DNA of 64,000 nucleotides. Origin: Lactococcus garvieae. Lineage in GTDB: Bacteria > Bacillota > Bacilli > Lactobacillales > Streptococcaceae. Positions within the stretch are counted from its first letter, which is position 1. Each line of letters opens with the position of its first letter. Both the position numbers and the translations under genes were made by a program. The notes under the pieces were generated by a model. It worked only from the letters and a program-made list of their open reading frames with translations, did no database searches and was not told the origin of the DNA. Shown here piece by piece: positions 49,743-58,270 of the stretch. The DNA lies in NCBI RefSeq assembly GCF_016027715.1, contig NZ_CP065691.1, positions 1,893,954 through 1,957,953 of the forward strand, in the 5' to 3' direction.

Positions 49743-49773
49743 GAGCCTTTTTTATATTGAAAAGGCTTTTTTA
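49743..49773 (+). terminator. Second terminator after rplQ
   Basis: AGCCTTTT pairs with AAAAGGCT, followed by T. The rest of the gap to 50225 (about 450 bases) shows no recognisable gene. A TATAAT at about 50192-50197 may serve the next gene. Confidence 0.75.
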
Positions 49774-50225
49774 ATTTTATTTATTTCAGTTGGGTTCTCA
49801 GTAGAATAATAGGATTAAATGATTTTTGGGAGGTAGCCAGTAAGCATTAATCTTCTTCTCGTAATTTCTACCTACGAATTTGGTCATATTCCTCGATAAA
49901 AAGAAGAAACCTTAGAATAAACTGCTATTAATAAACTGAGTTTAAAATATAAGTATGTTTTAGTAAGGTGAACGAAGGCTCCAATAGCATATCTAGAAGA
50001 AAGATACGTTGTATCCGTAGAGAAAGTGCATATAAATATAAAATAAAATTGTGAAATATACAATGTAAGTGATTCACTCAAGTGCTTTTAGGTCATAGAC
50101 TGAATGAAAAATAGTGTTTGCAGATAGTGAATCAATTTTGACGAAAAAAGTATCTTAATACTATTTACAATTTAACTTAGAACTCATTATGATATAATCA
50201 TATACAAGGAGGAGTGAGATAGTTT

Positions 50226-51560
50226 ATGAAAAATAAAAAACTTTTTTTATTGGGGCTAGTGTTGCTGGCAGGGGGAACTCTAAGTCATGTAGCAAGGGCT
50301 GAAATGGGTGATACATCAACTACACCTCAAGTCTTAGTTGAATCTACAAGTGATGACAGAACTGTGACTGAAGAAACTCCGAGCTCCTCTCAAAACGAAG
50401 AAAGCTCAATAACGGAAGAAACAAGTAGTACACAAGTTTCAAGTCAATCTTCAACATCATCTGATGAAGATACAGCAACTGAAAGCTCATCAAGCGCACG
50501 TAGCGAAACTGTAGAAAGTAACAGTTCCCAAAGCCAACCAAGTACAACTGAGCAAGAAAAACCGAAAGAACAAACGGTAAAAGTAAAGAAAACCTACATT
50601 ACGGTTTATCGGCTTTATAATACACGTAATAAAGAACATCTTTATACTACAGATAAAAATGAAATGACTGTTCTTCTTAAAATTTATAACTCTGATTGGA
50701 AGTATGAAGGCCCAGCATGGATGTCGCCAAACAGTACGGGTTCAAAGGTTTATCGTGTCTATAATTCTCGTTCAGGAGAACATCTCTATACAAAAGACAG
50801 TTATGAGGCAAAAATTCTTAGTTCAAAATTTGGCTGGAGAAATGAAGGTAAAAAATTCTATTCAGATACAAAAGGTTTATCAGTATATCGATTATTTAAT
50901 TCAGCTGCTGGCATTGGGGCTCACTTTGTTACACGAGACGCTTATGAGAAGAACTCTTTGGCTTCAAGGGGCTGGAAATATGAAGGGGTTGCATGGAAAA
51001 GTAGCAACACCTCATTAATTAATGACTACACGCCTCCTCAAACACCTCGGCCGCCAAAACCTCATGCCAAGCGTCCTACTTACTACTCTCAGTTAGATGC
51101 GCGTTGGGCAAATGTAAGATTAAATGACTCCCTCGTTAAAGTTTCCGGTTGTGTACCAACTAGCCTTGCTATGGTGTTCAGAGGAAGTTATGGGATGAAT
51201 GTGGATCCAGGTACTGTAGCTAAAAAAGCAGATGTTATCAGTAAACATAGTTTTGGCCTATCAGGAAAAGATTTAATCAATACTGCTAAAGCTTATGGTC
51301 ACTCTGTAGAGCAAATTAATAATAAAAGTAGAGCGATAACATTATTAAAAGCAGGTTATCCCCTCGTATTCTATATTAACGTAGGTATCGGCCATGCAGT
51401 GGTTACATATGGTTATTATAATGGGATTGTAGAGGTTTTTGACCCATATAACAGACAATTTTATCCCAGTGGACGTGCTTCTTTAAGCTCAATTTGGAAT
51501 AAACCATCTGCTGACACAATGGACTGGGATGCAGGTCGCCCAGTATTTGCAATTAAATAG
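50226..51560 (+). CDS. Secreted protein with DUF5648-type repeats and C39-like peptidase domain
   Basis: This 444-residue protein has a signal peptide (to about 26), a Ser/Thr/Glu-rich linker to about 115, then three YRLYN/YRVYN...EHLYT...E...W units at about 125-265, closely like the C-terminus of the GH25 muramidase at 13381. A proline-rich hinge leads to a C39-family, papain-like domain at about 288-444, with SGCVPTSLAMVF (Cys near 318), GHAVVTYGYYNG (His near 388) and DPYNRQF. The domain may cut wall peptides or another protein. The repeats may bind the wall. AAGGAGGAG precedes the start. Confidence 0.82.
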   Translation: MKNKKLFLLGLVLLAGGTLSHVARAEMGDTSTTPQVLVESTSDDRTVTEETPSSSQNEESSITEETSSTQVSSQSSTSSDEDTATESSSSARSETVESNSSQSQPSTTEQEKPKEQTVKVKKTYITVYRLYNTRNKEHLYTTDKNEMTVLLKIYNSDWKYEGPAWMSPNSTGSKVYRVYNSRSGEHLYTKDSYEAKILSSKFGWRNEGKKFYSDTKGLSVYRLFNSAAGIGAHFVTRDAYEKNSLASRGWKYEGVAWKSSNTSLINDYTPPQTPRPPKPHAKRPTYYSQLDARWANVRLNDSLVKVSGCVPTSLAMVFRGSYGMNVDPGTVAKKADVISKHSFGLSGKDLINTAKAYGHSVEQINNKSRAITLLKAGYPLVFYINVGIGHAVVTYGYYNGIVEVFDPYNRQFYPSGRASLSSIWNKPSADTMDWDAGRPVFAIK

Positions 51561-51571
51561 AAAGAGAAAAA

Positions 51572-51934
51572 ATGAAAAAGTATATTTTACTCTTAATAGT
51601 AGGGTTGACAATGCTTAATTTAACTGCATGTCAAAAATCAGAAAAAACAACAGAATATTCTCAAAGTACATCTACAGAGAAGAAAAGTTCTACTTCACCT
51701 TCATCCTCATCTGATAGCGAAAATTCAAGTAAACCATCAAGTTCTTCCAAAAAATCTATACATACTTCAGAAGGAAGTGAGTCAAATTTAGGGAAGGCAA
51801 GGATAGCAATTTATCAAGCAGGAATTGACTCTTCCGCACTTTCGGATGAAGACGTTCTTCGACTGTGGAATCAATCGGTAAAAGATAAAGTTGATTTTAT
51901 TTCTTTAGTTAAGGAGGAACTTGCGAAAAAATAA
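51572..51934 (+). CDS. Small lipoprotein with Ser-rich linker
   Basis: This 120-residue protein has a lipoprotein signal with lipobox LTAC near 17-20. A Ser/Lys/Thr-rich linker runs to about 68, followed by a folded-looking C-terminal part (GKARIAIYQAGIDSSALSDEDVLRLWNQSV). I do not recognise the domain. It starts 12 bases after the C39-like protein gene with GAAAGAGAAA before it, so the two are probably co-expressed and may act together on the outer surface. Confidence 0.65.
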   Translation: MKKYILLLIVGLTMLNLTACQKSEKTTEYSQSTSTEKKSSTSPSSSSDSENSSKPSSSSKKSIHTSEGSESNLGKARIAIYQAGIDSSALSDEDVLRLWNQSVKDKVDFISLVKEELAKK

Positions 51935-52013
51935 AAACTCCTTCACAAGACTTTATAAAAGATTTTAAATCATGAACCCCACTGTATGGAGTCTAACCGA
52001 CCTCCACTTTACT
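51934..52013. repeat. Left copy of tRNA-Thr 3' end repeat (candidate attachment-site scar)
   Basis: Bases here resemble 58045-58127. CTTTATAAAAGATTT, then CATGAA, CCACTG, ATGGA, AACC and GACCTCCAC follow in the same order, with a few changes and a three-base deletion. The right copy is the 3' half of tRNA-Thr(GGU) with its terminator; this copy lacks the 5' half, so it is a decayed duplicate. Such pairs mark the ends of elements inserted at tRNA genes. Confidence 0.65.
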
Positions 52014-52121
52014 TAAGAAGTTGGTAATTAATAAAAGTAGATAAACTAAAAGATATTTAAAGACATTGGGAGGTATAATCCTGATGCTTTTTTGTTTGAA
52101 AAAGACTAGTGTTTACTAAAT

Positions 52122-52373
52122 TTATTTATTGTTATTATCATTAGTTTTATTATAAGAAGTATTGGTAAGATACTTTTCAGGTGAAATCCATTCAAGTAGC
52201 CAAAGATTTGTCGCTTTATTATGAGGGGAAGGACAATGTTGTGCTTTGCCGGTAGTCGCTGTTACTCCTATTAACGGATTACTTAACATGGTTAAGGTGC
52301 CTTTCATGGTGGGAAAGGTATTATGAAGCTTCAACCCACATTCTTCAAAAGTTGTAAAACCTAAGGCAGTGGT
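52122..52373 (-). pseudogene. Unrecognised gene remnant
   Basis: The minus strand is open from just after a TAA to a TAA at 52122, encoding about 82 residues with gene-like composition (ALGFTTFEECGLKLHNTFP, later NKATNLWLLEWISPEKYL). The first ATG lies 13 codons in and has no good ribosome binding site. It looks like the C-terminal end of a lost gene. The remainder of the 51935-52863 gap holds the left repeat, a small hairpin near 52422-52450, a promoter at 52550 and no other gene that I can support. Confidence 0.3.
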
Positions 52374-52549
52374 TTAAATGTAAAATACTTTGCTTATGAA
52401 TAAAAAAATGAATTTAGGCGCCAGATGAGGAATAGCAATTCGTCATCTGAAGGGAAATTAATTTAAAAACTCAACAGTAACACTCATACTCGTTAATATC
52501 CCCCTTACATGATAACCCTTCACCTAAAAAATAAACGTTGTAGAAATAA

Positions 52550-52578
52550 TTGACAAATCTCATATCTAAGTGTATCCT
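52550..52578 (+). promoter_or_regulatory. Candidate promoter of the xrtG operon
   Basis: TTGACA and TATCCT with a 17-base spacer. It lies about 285 bases before the xrtG ATG, which implies a long untranslated leader if this is the promoter used. Confidence 0.5.
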
Positions 52579-52863
52579 ATTATAGACATATATTTAAAAT
52601 TGTACAAAATTTATAATGATATATTGTATTTACGATAACCTAGGTTAGGCAGGTTTAGATCTGAGATTTAAAGTTTCCCTAATAACCTAATAATATGAAG
52701 AAATATTTTATTCACGAACAACTGGAGTAGACAATAACCTCCTTCCTAGCAAACGCAAAGTATCACGAGTATCAAATATAAATACCAACGAGGCTTGATT
52801 GTTTGGAAAATTATTAAAGTAACTTGAATTACGTTTGTGTTATCTAGAAAAAAGGGAATAACA

Positions 52864-53466
52864 ATGACAGTGATGTTTTTAGTCGGTCTTGTAGTATGGG
52901 TGTACATACTATCTGTATTTCGAAGAGCTCAGCTTACAGCCTATTACTATATATGGGGAAGTATTGGTATATTTTTTATTCTTATTAAATTATCCAATCC
53001 TTTTTGGGTATGGGAATTGACTCAACTTATAACTGCTATAGTTGGCTCTATATCACATTTTTTTCATTTGGGACAATCTTTTACTCAATATGGAGGAATT
53101 TGGATTAATAATGTGAATTCACCTGTTTTTCTAACAATTGACTATGAATGCTCAGGAATAATAGAAATCGTGGCTTTGCTTTCTTTATTGCTATTTTTTC
53201 CAGTATACAGCCGCAAAGAGAAATTAGTTTATGCGCTATTAGGTAGTATTAGTATCACTATTGCTAATGTGGTAAGGCTAATGACAGTTATAATTATTGT
53301 AAATACCTATGGCAGTCAAAGCTTTTTTTGGGCGCATTCAATAATTGGCAGAATTATTTTTTATGTTATAACAATCATTATTTATTACTATACATTTACT
53401 TATACACAGGTTAATAGTGAAGGTTACAAACAATTATTAAAGAGATTTAGAAAGAGAGAAATATGA
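52864..53466 (+). CDS. xrtG: Exosortase family protein XrtG
   Basis: This 200-residue multi-span protein is a Gram-positive exosortase (family TIGR03110). The active-site triad expected of exosortases is visible: Cys in DYECSGIIE near 96, Arg in NVVRLMT near 138, and His in WAHSIIGR near 157. Exosortases are membrane transpeptidases that recognise a C-terminal sorting domain and are nearly always tied to glycan clusters. ATG 52864 is preceded by AAGGGA; an upstream GTG at 52837 is possible. The stop overlaps the next start, so the cluster is an operon. Confidence 0.87.
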   Translation: MTVMFLVGLVVWVYILSVFRRAQLTAYYYIWGSIGIFFILIKLSNPFWVWELTQLITAIVGSISHFFHLGQSFTQYGGIWINNVNSPVFLTIDYECSGIIEIVALLSLLLFFPVYSRKEKLVYALLGSISITIANVVRLMTVIIIVNTYGSQSFFWAHSIIGRIIFYVITIIIYYYTFTYTQVNSEGYKQLLKRFRKREI

Positions 53467-54824
53467 TAGGGCAACTGTTCCGATTAAGTTTATCTCAAAT
53501 GGGATTTTGGGCTTCGTGGACGATGATACCAATATTGGTTGAGATACTTCCTTCCATTATTTCTATCATTAGACTCCTTATCAGTACGCTTAGAAATAGG
53601 AAAAAAAAGGAGATGATGGCCTTTCCTGAAGTTAAGCCCTACGTTTCAATCATCATCCCTGTGTTTAACTCAAAAGATTCACTTTACGAATGTATAAAAT
53701 CAGTTGATAATTCAAGTTATCCCCATGAATTAATTCAAATTATATTAGTTGATAATAAACCTGGGGGAGATAAAGAGTGCTTCGACATCTTTGATCAGAT
53801 GCACAACCATGAGTTCAGCCATCTTAATATGGTCTATTTAAGAAGTGCACCCGGGAAAGCCAAAGCTTTAAATACAGCTATTTATAGCTGTATTGGTACT
53901 TATATTGTAAATATTGATAGTGATGGTATTCTAGAACGGGATGCCATCTCAAACCTTATTTTGAAATATGAGAACGACAGCAGTATAGCCGCAATGACAG
54001 GCGTCATCTTAACTCAAAAAGATATGATACAATCTGAAAAGTCTTTGTATAAAAGAATATTGCAGAAAAACGAATATTTTGAATATGCTCACTCTTTTTT
54101 GACTGGTAGAACTAAAGAAACAACGCATAATCAATTGTTTACAATGGCAGGTGCTTTTTCTAGTTTTAGAAAAGAAGTTTTAATTTCTACATTTTTATAT
54201 GATGTGGATACAGTTGGGGAAGACACCGATATGACCTTTCAAATCCGGGTCAACGGAGGGCAAAAGGTAGATATTTGTGAAGATGCTTTCTTTTTTGTTG
54301 ATCCTATAGAAGATTTAGATACGCTCTATATTCAGCGTCAAAGATGGCAACGTGGACAGTTAGAAGTTGTGGGTAATTACATGACTGGACGAAACCATAT
54401 CACAGGATTTTTTAAAGATTTTCTTATTCGTAGAATGATTATAGATCATACGTTTATTTTTCCAAAGATGATATGGCTATTTGCAAGTTTTATTCTTATA
54501 CAGTTTGGTTATTCATATCGAATGATTCTCCTGTCTTATGGGTTAATCTATTTACTTTATTTCTTTGTCTCGGTATTGAATACAATATGCACTCTTCTAT
54601 TTTTTAATAATTTCAAAGAGGAAAGACAATTCTATGTGAGAAACATATGGTGTTTATTAACTTTGCCTATTTACACTTTTATCTGTTCATGGTTTAGGTT
54701 GGTAGGAGTGCTCAATAGCATCACTTCGCCAGCTAAATGGGATACGAAAAAGTTTAAAGAGGAGAAAAAGCAGGTAATTGAGATGATAAGAAATGATTTT
54801 ATGAAAGTTAAAAAAGGAAGATAA
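53463..54824 (+). CDS. XrtG-associated processive glycosyltransferase (GT2)
   Basis: This 453-residue protein has an N-terminal membrane span, a GT2 domain with VSIIIPVFNSKDS near 60-72, NIDSDG near 157-162 and the QRQRWQRGQ (QxxRW) motif near 296-304, then several C-terminal spans. This layout fits processive synthases such as hyaluronan or cellulose synthases, and the exosortase-G-associated family TIGR03111. It overlaps xrtG by four bases. It probably makes a lipid-linked or extruded glycan used on the sorted protein. The sugar is unknown. Confidence 0.87.
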   Translation: MIGQLFRLSLSQMGFWASWTMIPILVEILPSIISIIRLLISTLRNRKKKEMMAFPEVKPYVSIIIPVFNSKDSLYECIKSVDNSSYPHELIQIILVDNKPGGDKECFDIFDQMHNHEFSHLNMVYLRSAPGKAKALNTAIYSCIGTYIVNIDSDGILERDAISNLILKYENDSSIAAMTGVILTQKDMIQSEKSLYKRILQKNEYFEYAHSFLTGRTKETTHNQLFTMAGAFSSFRKEVLISTFLYDVDTVGEDTDMTFQIRVNGGQKVDICEDAFFFVDPIEDLDTLYIQRQRWQRGQLEVVGNYMTGRNHITGFFKDFLIRRMIIDHTFIFPKMIWLFASFILIQFGYSYRMILLSYGLIYLLYFFVSVLNTICTLLFFNNFKEERQFYVRNIWCLLTLPIYTFICSWFRLVGVLNSITSPAKWDTKKFKEEKKQVIEMIRNDFMKVKKGR

Positions 54825-54832
54825 GGGTAGAA

Positions 54833-55201
54833 ATGAAAAGAATTTATAGATTAAAGTTTTATATCAACGCTAGCCATGCCATTCGGTGGGAAAAGGGAAT
54901 CGGGCAAAAACATAATCATACGTGGGAAATTGTGTGTGAGTTCAAAGGGTTAAATGACAAATTCATCTCCTTTTTTGAAGCAGAGAAGGTTGTAAGAAAT
55001 ATTTTAGATAAGTTCGAGGGTACTTACTTGAATGAGACACCTACGTTTAAAAATATCAATCCTACGCTTGAAAATGTTACAGAAGTCTTTTTTGAAAGGC
55101 TGAGTCAAGATATAAAAAAAGTAGACGGACAATTGGTACAAGTTGAAATAGCAGAGAAACCTACTCATATCTTTAGGATTGAGGCTGAGGATGATTTATG
55201 A
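54833..55201 (+). CDS. 6-pyruvoyl-tetrahydropterin-synthase-like protein of the XrtG locus
   Basis: This 122-residue protein resembles the PTPS/QueD fold. LKFYINASHAIRW near 6-18 and QKHNHTWEIVCEF near 24-36 hold the histidines that bind zinc in PTPS enzymes. The family tied to XrtG loci is TIGR03112. What a pterin-type enzyme does in a glycan and sorting locus is not known; it may have been recruited for another reaction. It lies eight bases after the GT2 gene, and its stop overlaps the next start, so it is part of the operon. Confidence 0.82.
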   Translation: MKRIYRLKFYINASHAIRWEKGIGQKHNHTWEIVCEFKGLNDKFISFFEAEKVVRNILDKFEGTYLNETPTFKNINPTLENVTEVFFERLSQDIKKVDGQLVQVEIAEKPTHIFRIEAEDDL

Positions 55202-56733
55202 GAGATAAATTTTTTTCTTTTAGTAATTCTTCCATACGGATATTATTCTATTTCTTATTTGCTTTAACATTTTATTTTTCGCTTACTTCTGTCAACCTCA
55301 CGGTGGGCGATAGTAAGTATTATGGAATGAGCACTACGATAGTAACTACAGTTTTCATTTTAGCTGCTCTTCTACTCATTGTAGCCGTTGCGACTTTTAA
55401 CAGTCTAAGAAAATTTTTATACTTCATCTTCTGGGAAAAAGGCTTGCTGACCTCCCTATGTATTTTGTTAATTGTTATCGTCCTTCAAATAACATTTGTC
55501 TACTTGGTACACCCAGCTATAGGTTTTGACGTTGGAGCCATACATGAGGCTTTAACTAATACTTGGGATCCTGAAATTAAGGCATACTATAGTATGTACC
55601 CGAATAATATGCTTATTTTGTTGTTACAACATGGGCTATCCACTGTATTTAATAGTAATTCTTGGCTTTTCTTTGACCTTATCACACTACTTTTAGTAGA
55701 TTTATCTGTTTTATTTAATATCTCAACAGTTTATGTAATCGATAAAAAATATATTGTACCGGCTATTTACATTCATTCCTTATGGCTGCTGGCCTTTCCT
55801 ATGATAATTATCCCTTATACGGATACATGGGTTATCCCCTTTGTCTCGGGATATTTATTGTCCTACAGTATTATTGCATTTGGAAAATGTAAAAATATTT
55901 ACAAATACTTTGCCGCGCTTACTTTTGGGATTTGTTTAATCACTTCATATTTTATGAAGCCTTCGGCTATTATACCAGTCATTGCCATTATTATCATAGA
56001 AATTTTATTTACTTTCAAGACCAAGAGACAACCAGAAAACAAGCTTTTTTTAAATAAGCTTTCATATCTTATAATGTTGCTCTCTACGGTAATTGCATTA
56101 TGGGGGATTGGAAAATTTGTAAATCAGCAGACCTATATTGAAGTGGATCCCAATCGAAGCATCCCTGTTTTACATTTCATGAATATGGGGTTATCTAATG
56201 AAGGTGGATATAACCCTGAAGATGCATTAATGATGGGTAAATTACCAACTAAAAAAGAAAGAATAGACTATTCCAAAAAAAATATAAAGAAAAGATTACA
56301 GGAAAAGGGATTAGGTGGTTACCTTGTTTTTCTTCTGAATAAACATTCTAATAATACCTCTGATGGCACTTTTGCTTGGCAAAAGGAGGGACATTTCATA
56401 AGCAATGAAAAACAAACTGTAAAAATAGATGATTTTTCGAGTGCTATAAAGTCATTTTTCTACTTGTATGGTGAGCATATCTCCGATTACAGGTTTATTG
56501 CTCAAGTCATTTGGCTCATAATACTTAGTCTCATTTTATTTGGTGGCATAGAGAATATAAAATTTAAACAAATTTTAAGGTTAGGTATAATTGGAGGATT
56601 TCTTTATCTTCTACTATTTGAAGGTGGACGGAGTCGTTATCTTATCCAGTTTTTACCATTAATACTTATCTTTGCCTCGCTAAGCAGTGCCAAAGCTTTA
56701 ACCAATATTAAGAGAGTATTTAGTTGGAAATAA
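55198..56733 (+). CDS. XrtG-associated multi-span GT-C-like membrane protein
   Basis: This 511-residue protein has about twelve hydrophobic segments, with an outside loop after the third (HPAIGFDVGAIHEAL near 104-118, an acidic site as in GT-C enzymes) and NMLILLLQHGLS near 138. It fits the XrtG-associated glycosyltransferase family TIGR03766. It probably transfers a sugar from a lipid carrier to the sorted protein or its glycan outside the cell. It overlaps the PTPS-like gene by four bases. Confidence 0.82.
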   Translation: MRDKFFSFSNSSIRILFYFLFALTFYFSLTSVNLTVGDSKYYGMSTTIVTTVFILAALLLIVAVATFNSLRKFLYFIFWEKGLLTSLCILLIVIVLQITFVYLVHPAIGFDVGAIHEALTNTWDPEIKAYYSMYPNNMLILLLQHGLSTVFNSNSWLFFDLITLLLVDLSVLFNISTVYVIDKKYIVPAIYIHSLWLLAFPMIIIPYTDTWVIPFVSGYLLSYSIIAFGKCKNIYKYFAALTFGICLITSYFMKPSAIIPVIAIIIIEILFTFKTKRQPENKLFLNKLSYLIMLLSTVIALWGIGKFVNQQTYIEVDPNRSIPVLHFMNMGLSNEGGYNPEDALMMGKLPTKKERIDYSKKNIKKRLQEKGLGGYLVFLLNKHSNNTSDGTFAWQKEGHFISNEKQTVKIDDFSSAIKSFFYLYGEHISDYRFIAQVIWLIILSLILFGGIENIKFKQILRLGIIGGFLYLLLFEGGRSRYLIQFLPLILIFASLSSAKALTNIKRVFSWK

Positions 56734-56759
56734 CTTCATTTTATAGAAAAGAGTAAATA

Positions 56760-57494
56760 ATGTTGAAAAAAATAACCCTCATCTTATGTTTTATAATAGT
56801 ATCAATTATCCCCCTTACAGTGAGCGCCAGTTCACGAGATTATAACATCGCAATAGATGGTAACATGTCTGATTGGCAGGATAAGCCTAAAACAGTTATT
56901 ACCCCTTATGATAGTATTTATAATAATCATGAGGTTTCACTTCTTTCAGATGACAGTAACGTATATTTTTATGTGCAGATGGCTAAAGCTGGAGGTAACA
57001 ATACGATGATTACTTCTGAGTATATCTTAGACATAGGCGATACAGAATTTGCGATATTGATGCCGGATATTAATAATCCTTATTCAGGATTGCCAATCAC
57101 AAACGATACCTTAAAAATTGGAGAAAGTATGGCTATAGGGGTTGCAGCACAGTTACGTAAGGGAAGTAGTACAATCATACCTTCTCAGTATACCGTGCTC
57201 AATGATGCAAATGTGAAAGCCTATATAACGAGAACGCCTAATGATGATTCCTTTGTTGACGAAATGGAGATTCAAATTCCTTTCAGTACCTTAGGAATTG
57301 AAAACTCTACAAGTCAAACGATTAGTTTATCTAATCCCAATTTAGGAACTCAAGAAGCTACTATTTCAGGTGGAAGTACAGGGCCGATAGTATTAGCAGT
57401 CGTCGCTCTATTTCTTGCTGGTTTAGGTTATATGTATAAAGTGAAGAATAAACCAAATCTTTTTGCCAAAGTTTGGAGAAGAAGCGGAAAATAA
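56760..57494 (+). CDS. Firmicu-CTERM surface protein, probable target of XrtG
   Basis: This 244-residue protein has a signal peptide (to about 23, VSAS), an extracellular part that begins with the CBM9-like or DOMON-like pattern IAIDGNMSDWQDKP near 30-43, and a C-terminal sorting region. That region consists of GGSTGPIVLAVVALFLAGLGYMYK near 205-228 and a basic tail KNKPNLFAKVWRRSGK, as in the Firmicu-CTERM domain. It lies 26 bases after the membrane protein gene and is the last gene, followed by a terminator. It is probably the only local protein handled by XrtG and decorated with the locus glycan. Confidence 0.83.
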   Translation: MLKKITLILCFIIVSIIPLTVSASSRDYNIAIDGNMSDWQDKPKTVITPYDSIYNNHEVSLLSDDSNVYFYVQMAKAGGNNTMITSEYILDIGDTEFAILMPDINNPYSGLPITNDTLKIGESMAIGVAAQLRKGSSTIIPSQYTVLNDANVKAYITRTPNDDSFVDEMEIQIPFSTLGIENSTSQTISLSNPNLGTQEATISGGSTGPIVLAVVALFLAGLGYMYKVKNKPNLFAKVWRRSGK

Positions 57495-57565
57495 CTTCTA
57501 CTTGTTTGCACAAAAACAGAAAATCTGACAGACAAGTAAGCAGTTAAAATAAAATCGGGGAATAT

Positions 57566-57597
57566 TAAGGGTGAGTCAAGTCTCGCCCTTATTTTTT
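57566..57597 (+). terminator. Terminator of the xrtG operon
   Basis: TAAGGGTGAG pairs with CTCGCCCTTA around six bases, followed by a T-run. From here to the tRNA gene (57598-58087) I see no sure gene. Confidence 0.85.
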
Positions 57598-57664
57598 GTA
57601 TAGAGAAGAAAGTATAGAAGATCAAAAAGAATGTCAGAAAAGCCTTTGAGGGAATGTGATATAA

Positions 57665-57793
57665 TCTATTTATTCATATACTACATTTTTATCGTATTGT
57701 CATAGAAATGCGGAAAAATGTTTACAAAAAAAACAAGCTGTCAGTGAAGTTGCAATTTATGCTGAAGGAACCCCTTATTTTGCCCAAGAATAA
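57665..57793 (+). pseudogene. Possible coding remnant between xrtG locus and tRNA
   Basis: About 43 codons are open without a start codon, ending in AVSEVAIYAEGTPYFAQE, which reads like the end of a real protein. A different frame from 57708 to 57926 is open for 72 codons and is probably chance. I cannot name the gene. It would fit decayed material at the edge of an island. Confidence 0.2.
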
Positions 57794-58044
57794 GTTTTTG
57801 AAATTTCTACTCAAGTTATACATGAAATATTTTTTTCAGGCAATCGTTCAGATACACATAAGAGGAGTTGCAAAGCATTTTGAAATAATTATTGACTATG
57901 CAGTAGTCTTAGGTTATGTTATATAGAAGAAAACATAACCTAGATACCCCATCTCTATATGTTATAATCTTACTATAGGCCTTGGTTTGGTGAGTTTAAA
58001 AACGTATCCAAGGTCAAGGCAAACAGAACCATCCATAAAAAAAG

Positions 58045-58127
58045 AAAAAAGCCCTCCAAGGGCTTTATAAAAGATTTAAAACATGAATGCCACTGAATGG
58101 AATCGAACCATCGACCTCCACCTTACC
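58045..58127. repeat. Right copy of tRNA-Thr 3' end repeat
   Basis: This stretch covers the tRNA-Thr terminator (AAAGCCCTCCAAGGGCTTT) and the 3' half of the tRNA, and is matched by the decayed copy at 51934-52013. The two copies enclose the 6 kb xrtG region. Confidence 0.65.
58048..58066 (-). terminator. tRNA-Thr terminator
   Basis: On the minus strand AAAGCCCTTGGAGGGCTTT forms a stem, followed by T-runs. Confidence 0.85.
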
Positions 58128-58160
58128 ATGGTGTTGCTCTACCTACTGAGCTACAGCGGC
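58088..58160 (-). tRNA. tRNA-Thr (anticodon GGU)
   Basis: The minus strand folds into a cloverleaf of 73 bases. The acceptor stem is GCCGCTG/CAGTGGC, the D arm GCTC...GAGC, the anticodon arm CACC-ATGGTAA-GGTG with anticodon GGU, and the T arm GATGG-TTCGATT-CCATT. The discriminator base is A. CCA is not encoded. It reads ACC/ACU threonine codons. Its 3' half is duplicated at 51934-52013. Confidence 0.95.
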
Positions 58161-58270
58161 TAATTTTAATACTCCAGTTTATAATCTCATAAGCTAGAGT
58201 TAAACAATAATAATTTTAACAAAAATATACATAAAAGTCTATAAAAATAAGTAAAAGTGAGGACATAAAA

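Noticed and set aside
49884-50081. 65-codon minus-strand frame in the gap after rplQ
   Set aside because: No ribosome binding site, no recognisable sequence, AT-rich background. Probably chance.
52700-52790. c-di-GMP riboswitch before xrtG (ACGCAAAG present)
   Set aside because: Only the short ACGCAAAG stretch matches. The GNRA tetraloop-receptor hairpins expected on both sides do not form.
57708-57926. 72-codon open frame before the tRNA gene
   Set aside because: No ribosome binding site, odd composition, and it overlaps a more protein-like remnant in another frame. Probably chance.
51934-58160. Active integrative element
   Set aside because: Repeat copies are diverged and no integrase, excisionase or replication gene is present, so only an old, immobile region can be claimed.
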